The position numbers and the translations under genes were made by a program. DNA of 42,207 nucleotides from JACKCP01 sp034007295 (GTDB lineage Bacteria > Desulfobacterota > Desulfobacteria > Desulfobacterales > JACKCP01), in the NCBI GenBank assembly GCA_034007295.1, contig JAVERC010000029.1, positions 1 through 42,207 on the forward strand, read 5' to 3'. The notes under the pieces are model-generated. The model was not told where the DNA came from. It saw nothing but the letters and a program-made list of their open reading frames with translations, and made no database searches. Below, piece after piece: positions 9,901 through 15,619 of this stretch. Numbering within the stretch: position 1 is the first letter of the stretch; every line of letters begins with the position of its first letter.

Positions 9901-11749
9901 TGTTTTAGGACACAGAAATTTTTCCGCCTTTGATTCATTTTTTGAAATAGGAGGAGATTCTTTAAGTGCAATTTCACTTCTTGCAGGCCTGAGTGAATTT
10001 TTTGATATTACTGCATCAGATATTTTTTCAAACACTACAATAGCAGAGCAGGCCAAAAATTTTAAAGAGGCAGGAGGTACAAGAGCAAACCGGCTTATGC
10101 ATCTGAAAAAAATGGTCAAACCTTTAAAAGAAGACAAAATCTATGAAAAAGAACTCGAAGCCTATAAAAAACTTGTTGAGTCAGAAGAAAATTTTGACCC
10201 TGATTATGTAAAATGGCCAAAGCATATTCTTTTGACAGGAGGAACTGGAACCCTTGGAACAGACCTTTTAAAAGTGCTTTTAGAAAATACAGATTCATTT
10301 GTAACAGCCCTTGTAAGGGGGAAATCAGATAAAGATGCAGAAAAAAGACTGTCTGATGTTTTCTGGTTAAGATTTAACAAAGACCTTTCTTCAGTTTCAG
10401 ATTCAAGGCTTGAGGTTTTTGCAGCAGACCTTGGAAAGAAAAATTTTGGAATAAATAATGAAAAATATGAAAAATTATTAAAAGAAGCTGATGCAGTATT
10501 GAATTCAGCAGCACTTACAAGACATTACGGAGCCTGGGAAGAATTTGAAGAGGCAAATATTGAAAGTGTGAAAAATATTGTTTTGTTTTCAAAAAACGGA
10601 AGAAAAAAAACAATTCACCATGTTTCCACAACTTCAATAGGTGCAGGAAATATTGAAGGAAGAACAAAAATTCTTTTTACAGAATCAGACCTTGATAAAA
10701 ACCAGCATACTGAAAATTTTTATGTACGATCAAAACTTATTTCAGAAAAGCTTCTTTATGAAGAAAGAAAAAACGGCCTTGATATAAATATTTACAGAGC
10801 AGGAAACATTACCTGTGATTCAAAAACCGGAGCATTGCAGAAAAATGTTGAAGACAACGCATTTTATCAGCAGTTAAGAGCTTATGTAAATCTTGGAGCA
10901 GCACCTGAAATAATGGACGCAAGAAACATGACCTTTGTTGATCAGGCTGCCGAGGCAATAGTTTGTCTGATTGGAAGGCCGGATCTTTTAAACAGGGTTT
11001 TTCATATCCAGAATCCAAATCTTTTAAAGCTTTCAAAAGGTCTTGAAGAGAAAGGTCTTGGCTTAAGGTTTGATTCAAAAAAGTTTGATGATTTTGTGGC
11101 ATATGTAGCAAAGCATGCAAATTATCCGGGTTTTTCTGAATATATTGAACGTCTTTTAATGCATTCAGGATGGCAGGACTGGCTTCAGAAACCTGACCAG
11201 ACAATTGCAGATATAAGAGCTGATAAAACTGCAGAAATTTTAAAAAAACTTGGTTTTGAATGGAAAATACCAGGAGGCACAGACCTTTTACAGTTTGTGC
11301 GCCACGCACTTTCAGACAGAATAAGACTTTTAAAGGAACTTCCTTATTTTGCAGAGTTTGATGAAGATCGTCTTTACTCAGTTGCGGCAAAAATGGTTCC
11401 AAAATACTTTGGGTCTGAAGACCGTTTACAGACGGAAGGACTTGAAATTAAAGACCTTAATTTTGTAATGGAAGGGATAGTTGAAACCTACAGGCACAAC
11501 AGAAACGGCTGGATTGGAACAGTAAGGGTAGGAGCAAAAGGTGCCTGCACAGGAGAAGAAGTTCTTGGAATCGGAAGAATGAAAAGTGCAGGAAGTACTG
11601 TTGAGGCAGTTGACCCTGTTTTTGCATTTAATATTCTGGCTGAAGACATGAAGCAGATAATTTTAAGGGAGCCTGAATTTGCATTTGCTCTTATGGGAAT
11701 TATTTCTGCAAAGGCAGAGCAGGCTGAAAAGCTTTTTGTTGCTGTTTAG
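3929..11749 (+). CDS. Non-ribosomal peptide synthetase, C-A-T-C-A-T-R with C-terminal cyclic-nucleotide-binding-like domain
   Basis: A 2606-residue two-module NRPS. Condensation 1 spans about 1-440, with HHIAMDG at 132-138. Adenylation 1 spans about 455-940 (YTSGSTGKPKG near 603, YGPTE). Carrier 1 spans 950-1025 (CGGDSL near 981). Condensation 2 spans 1030-1460 (HHLVSDG near 1167). Adenylation 2 spans 1480-1960 (FTSGSTGTPKG near 1633, YGPSE). Carrier 2 spans 1970-2045 (GGDSL near 2007). A thioester-reductase domain follows at about 2095-2400 (LTGGTGTLG near 2102, YVRSK near 2264). Both condensation motifs, both carrier serines and the reductase YxxxK are intact. Opening with a condensation domain suggests an acyl starter. 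A terminal reductase instead of a thioesterase predicts aldehyde or alcohol release. Residues 2465-2600 resemble a cyclic-nucleotide-binding fold (LLKELPYFAEFDEDRLYSVA, VMEGIVE, TGEEVLG, STVEAVD), which is abnormal for an NRPS. The product, an N-acyl dipeptide aldehyde, is inferred. No phosphopantetheinyl transferase is in the window. Confidence 0.95.
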   Translation: MENFYPLTHAEKRIYLTQKLNPDSSMWNVPTSYRMPEGDSAIMEKAVYLSMGVQPGLGVRFTEKNGEPFKYFIEKSEPVLEVFDFSDKSDEFCMTWLENKSAAAMEMLESPLHYFAVLKGPGKAVYLYTLYHHIAMDGRSNSIAAAHILKAYTELLKGNTNYAPQIFPHDPMPAIENENSYFKSDKYIEDKNYWNKKFETLPEPMEPGIKVPKDELFLSKYISRFDKKTCEKLSDFCAREKISPFRVFVSALGIYFSRIFNRDDAVFGSATGNRHPESMLDAMAMFVSTVVLKLDTDKNLTFKDILNQTKTAVKEALFHERYPFDELVSDLRKINGEVPELNNISVVEFIRPDIPDDCELNIHNYNESKNALTIYFSYPKKDQTREIPFETVFIYRKDCFESWQVEQMSGHIQTLINNAIDNPMLKSGEISFLTKKEKTLIIEGFNPEEPVNGSYSTVHELISKQCKRNPGASAVVWRDKILTYKELDILSDILAKKLFDMGVGSGTVAGLLMDRCPEIIIAQTAILKTGAAFMPIDAEYPDERISFMLEDVNAPCLVTAKRFIDERDFKGAKLLNMDDPDIFECDDSFFPFKGNPDDPCVFIYTSGSTGKPKGVILKHYGISNIILGAIKEYKLTSEDKIAKHASFSFDASLLEVFTALFSGAELHLIPEEIKLSLGPLNDYYEKYKITFGFLTTQLGEQFMEYMDNKSLKTLLVGGEKLRTFTKRSYDLFNIYGPTECSIYVTGNLVEEFEENIPIGKPMPGCRVYVLDKHNNPQPPGAAGELCISGPCVALGYHNRPEKTKECFVSDPFYKNEIMYKTGDLAAFRMDGKLLHLGRMDRQVKLRGFRIELGEIENAMLEYKGVTQAAVADFKDNRGRVYLCGYFAGEINEPIEGFKAFLKKRIPEFMVPLYMIQMDTLPITPSGKIDRLKLVKPDETKDLKEEFVEPATELEKNLAQIWSDILNLEKISASGDFFRCGGDSLRAVALQVKISKKLGCEISLSDIFSNPSPCKMAEFLEKSEKDLSRNIIEKALDLKFYPASVAQQQLFLLSRMNGIKTSYNMPLRIDIEGDLDKKSLSDALVNLLKRHDSLRTKFEIIEGKCVQVLEEKALLKMEFGEVFPENLESAAKSFVRPFDPSKAPLFRVKLLALKNSGKNQKHVLLIDMHHLVSDGVSVGIIIRDLFDFYEKKELKPLVFQHRDFTYTEAKREAEVKKKHEKFWIDNFLNPPQSGLPTDRPRKPEADFEGDDHLEVLSYELSQKLKKLAKKEESTLHQLMLASLSVLLGRWSDTDDVIIGTSTSGRDFAGAENVVGMFVRTLPTRHRPLDDKAFSRLLLEAKEHMREIYANSEYPISSLYEKLGLNRGPGRHPLFDVNFVMQETGISDFIEASKIKAKIKFIETSTAKFDISFGASVKNGCINLRADYRKSIYSRETIARFISHFTRILESVSENIDILIGDIDILCAEEKDTLLNRFNPSPIDLPKWPSVCHAISLFAKKYPDKTAVVSGSEKITYKKLDEISNQAARLILKNKKSDEEIVVVASDRSVHAVLSMIAVLKAGCAYVAVDPDYPGKRKSFIINDTNASIIVGSSKSLKSFDFDACKISVDKPISEPVTDPDVLKGKKELAYLIFTSGSTGTPKGVSIEHHSMVNFINWYKTHHKITENSNTAAFASFSFDVSVVQIFAPLTSGGTLYIIPEDLRLSPKELDLYFMKENISHAHFPTQFAEQFMRMAEGKSLKTMVVGGDRLTKYKIGPYRLTNEYGPSEATMACLSFDVLEVMENPPVGSPVENYRVYILDKKGRLCPIGMPGEICVAGEGVARGYHNRPELTEKSFVKDPFFPGERMYRTGDRGRWLNSGVVEFMERLDFQVKIRGFRIEPGEIARRISEVLKVLESVVIPIEETSGNKVLAAYYTISEKVSKEEIKSYLKSVLPDYMIPIHFIELEKMPLNVNGKIDRSKLPKPELVSVSKSGPIEPKNEKEEHITKCWEDVLGHRNFSAFDSFFEIGGDSLSAISLLAGLSEFFDITASDIFSNTTIAEQAKNFKEAGGTRANRLMHLKKMVKPLKEDKIYEKELEAYKKLVESEENFDPDYVKWPKHILLTGGTGTLGTDLLKVLLENTDSFVTALVRGKSDKDAEKRLSDVFWLRFNKDLSSVSDSRLEVFAADLGKKNFGINNEKYEKLLKEADAVLNSAALTRHYGAWEEFEEANIESVKNIVLFSKNGRKKTIHHVSTTSIGAGNIEGRTKILFTESDLDKNQHTENFYVRSKLISEKLLYEERKNGLDINIYRAGNITCDSKTGALQKNVEDNAFYQQLRAYVNLGAAPEIMDARNMTFVDQAAEAIVCLIGRPDLLNRVFHIQNPNLLKLSKGLEEKGLGLRFDSKKFDDFVAYVAKHANYPGFSEYIERLLMHSGWQDWLQKPDQTIADIRADKTAEILKKLGFEWKIPGGTDLLQFVRHALSDRIRLLKELPYFAEFDEDRLYSVAAKMVPKYFGSEDRLQTEGLEIKDLNFVMEGIVETYRHNRNGWIGTVRVGAKGACTGEEVLGIGRMKSAGSTVEAVDPVFAFNILAEDMKQIILREPEFAFALMGIISAKAEQAEKLFVAV

Positions 11750-11807
11750 TGTTTTTTAAAAAAGAGGGTTTGAAATAAAGCAGCTGTTTTAATTTAAGCT
11801 GAATAAT

Positions 11808-11850
11808 CAGTGATTGGACGAAAACAAAAGTTTTTTGTTCAGCAACTAAA
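11808..11850 (+). repeat. Palindromic intergenic repeat, copy D (internally deleted)
   Basis: A 43-base derivative of the repeat family found at 21723, 30396 and 34595. It carries the left terminus (AGTGATTGGACGAAAAC then TTTTTTGTTCAG), which joins directly to the right terminus (CAACTAAA). The junction lies at GTTCAG, a hexamer that occurs at the inner edge of the left arm and again near the right end of full copy B. It sits between the NRPS and the PaaK-like gene, 15 bases upstream of the latter's ATG, so it lies within the leader or operon spacer. Confidence 0.75.
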
Positions 11851-11865
11851 TACAGGAAAATCAAA

Positions 11866-13227
11866 ATGAAAAATCTTTCCATCGAAAAAATAAGAAAGTC
11901 AGTTGAAGAAGCAGAGCATTTTTCAGATGACAAAAGAAAGTCTCTTCAAGACCAAAGACTTGAAAGCCTTGTTTTATATGCAGCAAAAAATTCAAATTTT
12001 TTTGCAGAGCTTTACAAGGATATTCCAAAAAATTTTAAACTTGAGGATTTGCCGGTCACTTCAAAAAAACAGCTCATGCCCCATTTTGAAGACTGGGTTA
12101 CAGATAAGGATATAACAATAAAAAGTCTTGAAAATTATTTTTCAGATATGGAAAATATTGGAAATCCCTTTCTTGAAAAATACAGTGTTCTTACAACATC
12201 TGGCACCACAGGCCAGCCTTTGTGGATGGTAAGGGACAAATTCCATGCAGATGTTCACGGTTCTTTAATGGCTGAACGGCTTTTTAAGAGATTTGGGATT
12301 GCAGATTTACTTGATATCTCAAAAAACAGGTGTGCCTCGGTTCTTGGAACCGGAGGATTTCATTCGGCAGTATGTTCTTTTGAAAGAATGAGAAAAAATT
12401 CTATAAATCCTGATAATCTTCTTTTATGCTCAATTCTTGAGCCTGTTCCTGAAATTGTAAAAAAACTCAATAATTTTAATCCTGTGGTATTAACAGGTTA
12501 TCCTTCTGTTCTTGCAGTTCTTGCCAGGGAAAAAATTGAAGGAAGGCTTGAAATTTCTCCAAAGGCAATAGCATGCTCTGCAGAACAGCTTACAGACTAT
12601 GCCTTTGACATGATGAAAAAAGCTTTTGATGCTGAAATAACAAATTCATTCTGCAGCACAGAAGGCGGAGAAATTGCATTTAACTGTAAAAAGGGAAATA
12701 TGCACTTAAATGACGACTGGATAATAGTTGAACCTGTTGATGAAAATAATAATCCTGTAAAAGACGGGAAAATGTCTTCTGCTGTTCTTGTTACAAATCT
12801 TTCCTCATATCTTCAGCCGATAATAAGATATAAAATTGAAGACAGTATTATTATTGAAAATGAAAAATGCAGCTGTAAAAGTATGCTTCCAGTAATAAAA
12901 ATCATGGGAAGAAGCGGTGACAATCTGACTTTTATTTCCAGCGGAAAATCAAGAGCAATTGCACCTGTAATGCTTAATTTCATTATTACAAAAACAAAGG
13001 GAATTCTGCAGTTTCAGTTTGTTCAAAAATCTGAAAAAAACCTTGAATTAAGAGCTTTGTATTCCCCTGAATATGATAAAAATCAGGTTAAAAGGGAAAT
13101 TTCAAAATATGTGCTTGAGCTTTTAAAGGATAATGATCTTGATGAAGTAAACTTTGAAATATCAGACAAAGCCCCTGTTGCTTCAAAAGGCGGGAAAATA
13201 AAGAGTGTATGTGTTGAAATGGATTAA
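11866..13227 (+). CDS. PaaK/CapK-like adenylate-forming enzyme
   Basis: A 453-residue protein of the phenylacetate-CoA ligase / coenzyme F390 synthetase-like branch of the adenylate-forming superfamily. The N-terminal region has the family's YAAKNSNFFAELYKDI block. The P-loop-like motif TSGTTGQPLWM lies near residue 107. CSTEGGEIAFNC near 262 is the adenine-binding region, RYKIEDS near 323 holds the conserved (R/D) segment, and GRSGDNLTF near 347 begins the C-terminal subdomain. Enzymes of this group activate carboxylic acids as acyl-adenylates. It follows the NRPS by 116 bases on the same strand and probably shares its transcript, so it may activate the acyl starter for the first condensation domain or tailor the product. 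That assignment is inference, and there is no carrier domain in this protein. The start at 11866 is preceded by TACAGGAAAATCAAA. Confidence 0.85.
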   Translation: MKNLSIEKIRKSVEEAEHFSDDKRKSLQDQRLESLVLYAAKNSNFFAELYKDIPKNFKLEDLPVTSKKQLMPHFEDWVTDKDITIKSLENYFSDMENIGNPFLEKYSVLTTSGTTGQPLWMVRDKFHADVHGSLMAERLFKRFGIADLLDISKNRCASVLGTGGFHSAVCSFERMRKNSINPDNLLLCSILEPVPEIVKKLNNFNPVVLTGYPSVLAVLAREKIEGRLEISPKAIACSAEQLTDYAFDMMKKAFDAEITNSFCSTEGGEIAFNCKKGNMHLNDDWIIVEPVDENNNPVKDGKMSSAVLVTNLSSYLQPIIRYKIEDSIIIENEKCSCKSMLPVIKIMGRSGDNLTFISSGKSRAIAPVMLNFIITKTKGILQFQFVQKSEKNLELRALYSPEYDKNQVKREISKYVLELLKDNDLDEVNFEISDKAPVASKGGKIKSVCVEMD

Positions 13228-13298
13228 ATAACCTGGTGTAAAAATTGTTTGATTGAGATATAATAAATAAATACATCAACTAAAAAAGGAATAAGGAA

Positions 13299-15218
13299 AT
13301 GAAAAAAATTTATGTAATTTTATTACTTATGCTTTTTGTTTCAATAGCCGGCTGCGGAGGGGGTAGCAGTGGAGGAGGCGGTGATACTCCGCAAGAATTA
13401 AAAACATGGTACAGGGATGCAGACAGTGACGGTTATGGCGACCCTGATGTTTCAACAAGAGCTGAGACTCAACCTGAGGGTTATGTTGCTGATAATACAG
13501 ATATAGATGATTTACACCCTGCAAGTTCTTCTAAAGCTAAATGGACTTATATGGTTTATATGGGTGCAGACAACAATTTATCTACAAGTGGTCTTATTGA
13601 CATAAATGAAATGGAACAGGCAGGATCAGACGAAAATTTAAAAATTGTTGTTCAGGCAGAATTTAGTTCGAAATACACTGATTTCCAATTAATTGATTAT
13701 CCCAATTATTCAGGTGAAACTCTTAGATTTATTGTAGAAAATGATCAGGATACTGAAAAAGTAAGCCTTTCATCTGCGTCATCCATTGGAAATGTAAATA
13801 TGGGATCGCCTCAAACCCTTACAGATTTTATAAAGTGGGCAGCTGCCTCATATCCTGCAGATAATTACGCACTTATTATTTGGGATCACGGAGCAGGGTG
13901 GAAAAAATCTGATATTTCAAAAGGAGCTGTTGAGGATGAAACAAGCAATTCTTTCATGAGTCTTCCAAATCTTGGTTCTGCAGTAAGATCTTCTGGAGTA
14001 CATCTTGATATAATTAATTTTGATGCATGCCTTATGGCAATGTATGAGGTTGCATATGAATTTAAGGGCACAACAGATTATATGGTATTTTCTGAAGATG
14101 TTGAGCCAGGAGATGGAGATCCTTATCACACAATACTTCAGGAACTTAAATCATCACCTCTTATGTCCGGCCTTGATCTTTCAAAACTAATTGTAAATAA
14201 ATATTTAGAGTTCTATGCAAATGATCCTGAAAACAGAAGCAATCAGATAACCAAATCAGCTGTAGACATGTCTTTTATTGAGGAACTTCACGATGCCATG
14301 ACTGATTTTGCAGAGGAGATTTCAGAAAATTATTCTGCTGTTTCAGGAGTAGTTTCCCATGCACAGGCAAACAGCCAGAAGTTTGAATATAAAACCAATA
14401 TAGACCTTTATGATTTTTGTTCAAGAATAGCCGGTGCAATTGTCCCAGAAGAAGTAGGTTCTGCTGCAAATGAGGTTGTAAATGCTCTTTCAAACTGTTT
14501 GGTTTTAAGCCGTACCTATGGCGATAAAGTCAAAAATGCACACGGACTTGCAGCTTTTATTCCCTCAGCAGGGCAGATGTCTTCTGACAATCTTTATAAT
14601 GATTTAAGAGATTACGGCCTTCTTGCAGTTAATCAGGGTGATTTGACTTGGTCAGATGCAATTGAAAAAATTGTATCAGGAGTATATGAAACATTAAATC
14701 CCGGGGGCTTTTCCTTTTATGTTGAGTGGGATACAGATGCTGACTTAGACCTTTATGTATGGGAACCTGATAATGAAATTTATGCACCCTGGATGGGACA
14801 GACTACTCCAAACGGATATTTTTCAGGCGATTCCTATGATACAGGAGAGTCTGTAGAATATTATGTTGCAAATGATTATGTCCAGCCAGGGGAATATGAT
14901 GTTTTTGTTGAATATTTTGAAGATGGATTTTACTGGCAGGGTGCAAATGCAATTTTCTGGTATTATGATCCTGATGTAGGAGAATGGGAAAAGATTGGCC
15001 CTGTATATCTTGATCTTTCATTGCCTCTTAATGACTTTAGTTCAATTGAATCATTGAATGATCTGGATAATTACAGCAATTATTGGTATGCAGGATTTCT
15101 TTCAAGAGCAGTGCCCCAGGAAAAAAAGATAACAATAAATTCAGGAAAAAGAAAAATTACAGTAAATATCCGCTCTAAAAAAAGAGCTCCTAAACTTGAC
15201 CCCGAGGTGCTTAGATGA
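13299..15218 (+). CDS. Clostripain-family (C11) cysteine protease lipoprotein
   Basis: A 639-residue predicted lipoprotein with signal peptide MKKIYVILLLMLFVSIAG followed by the lipobox cysteine (SIAGC) and a Gly/Ser-rich spacer. Residues 37-75 resemble a MopE-type putative metal-binding motif (YRDADSDGYGDPD, PEGYVADNTDIDD), but the two cysteines normal for that motif are missing. Residues about 80-440 form a peptidase C11 domain. The catalytic His is H197 in WDHGAGW and the catalytic Cys is C244 in NFDACLMAMYE. Residues about 475-575 resemble a DUF2135/YfaP-type beta domain (WDTDADLDLYVWEPD). It is probably anchored in the outer membrane or periplasmic face and cleaves after basic residues, as clostripains do. 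That specificity is inferred from the family. It is translationally coupled to the next gene by an ATGA overlap and lies downstream of the NRPS and ligase. A TATAAT at 13259 might be a separate -10, but no matching -35 is visible. Confidence 0.9.
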   Translation: MKKIYVILLLMLFVSIAGCGGGSSGGGGDTPQELKTWYRDADSDGYGDPDVSTRAETQPEGYVADNTDIDDLHPASSSKAKWTYMVYMGADNNLSTSGLIDINEMEQAGSDENLKIVVQAEFSSKYTDFQLIDYPNYSGETLRFIVENDQDTEKVSLSSASSIGNVNMGSPQTLTDFIKWAAASYPADNYALIIWDHGAGWKKSDISKGAVEDETSNSFMSLPNLGSAVRSSGVHLDIINFDACLMAMYEVAYEFKGTTDYMVFSEDVEPGDGDPYHTILQELKSSPLMSGLDLSKLIVNKYLEFYANDPENRSNQITKSAVDMSFIEELHDAMTDFAEEISENYSAVSGVVSHAQANSQKFEYKTNIDLYDFCSRIAGAIVPEEVGSAANEVVNALSNCLVLSRTYGDKVKNAHGLAAFIPSAGQMSSDNLYNDLRDYGLLAVNQGDLTWSDAIEKIVSGVYETLNPGGFSFYVEWDTDADLDLYVWEPDNEIYAPWMGQTTPNGYFSGDSYDTGESVEYYVANDYVQPGEYDVFVEYFEDGFYWQGANAIFWYYDPDVGEWEKIGPVYLDLSLPLNDFSSIESLNDLDNYSNYWYAGFLSRAVPQEKKITINSGKRKITVNIRSKKRAPKLDPEVLR

Positions 15219-15601
15219 AATCTTTATTTTTCCCTGTTTTTTTTTCAGTAGTTATTTTTTTTGCTTTATTTTCATCCTGCTCAGGGCTTAATGGCTCAAA
15301 AAGTTTAAAGCTTAAGGTCTCGCCGGTTGAACTTATTGAAAATCCTCTTGGATATGAAGGTAAAAATGTAATTTTGTCAGGAAGTTTCAGGGGCTGGCGT
15401 TGCAGCAAAATGCTTTCGTCTCCCCCTGTTTCACGAAGTGACTGGATGATAGAGGAAAAAGGCAAGTGCATTTATGTCCATGGTGCTGTGCCTGAGAATT
15501 TGTCACCGCTTAAACCAGGCGGAGAGCCTGTTACTGTGAGGGGGGTGGTTTTTTTAAAAAAAGGGGTTCCCTATCTTGATTTGGATGAAAGAGGAAAATA
15601 A
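15215..15601 (+). CDS. Small lipoprotein, function unknown
   Basis: A 128-residue protein whose ATG overlaps the TGA of the protease gene (ATGA at 15215-15218), which suggests translational coupling. It has a hydrophobic signal peptide ending in FSSC, a plausible lipobox with cysteine near residue 22. The mature part (NPLGYEGKNVILSGSF, then GGEPVTVRGVVFLKKGVPYLDL) has the alternating strands and closing glycine/valine pattern of a small OB-fold-like beta barrel, but this is only a visual resemblance. Two further cysteines lie in the mature region. Because of the coupling it may be a partner or chaperone of the C11 protease, which is inference. I do not recognise a named family. Confidence 0.75.
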   Translation: MKSLFFPVFFSVVIFFALFSSCSGLNGSKSLKLKVSPVELIENPLGYEGKNVILSGSFRGWRCSKMLSSPPVSRSDWMIEEKGKCIYVHGAVPENLSPLKPGGEPVTVRGVVFLKKGVPYLDLDERGK

Positions 15602-15619
15602 AGCTGGAGAAATTATTAG

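Noticed and set aside
10809..11402. 197-residue open frame on the minus strand inside the NRPS
   Set aside because: It is fully covered by the NRPS reductase coding region, is leucine/glutamine-rich as expected of an antisense frame, and has no start signal.
13245..13264. TATAAT as a promoter for the C11 protease gene
   Set aside because: The -10 is perfect but no -35 is found at a suitable distance, and the gene could be read from upstream.
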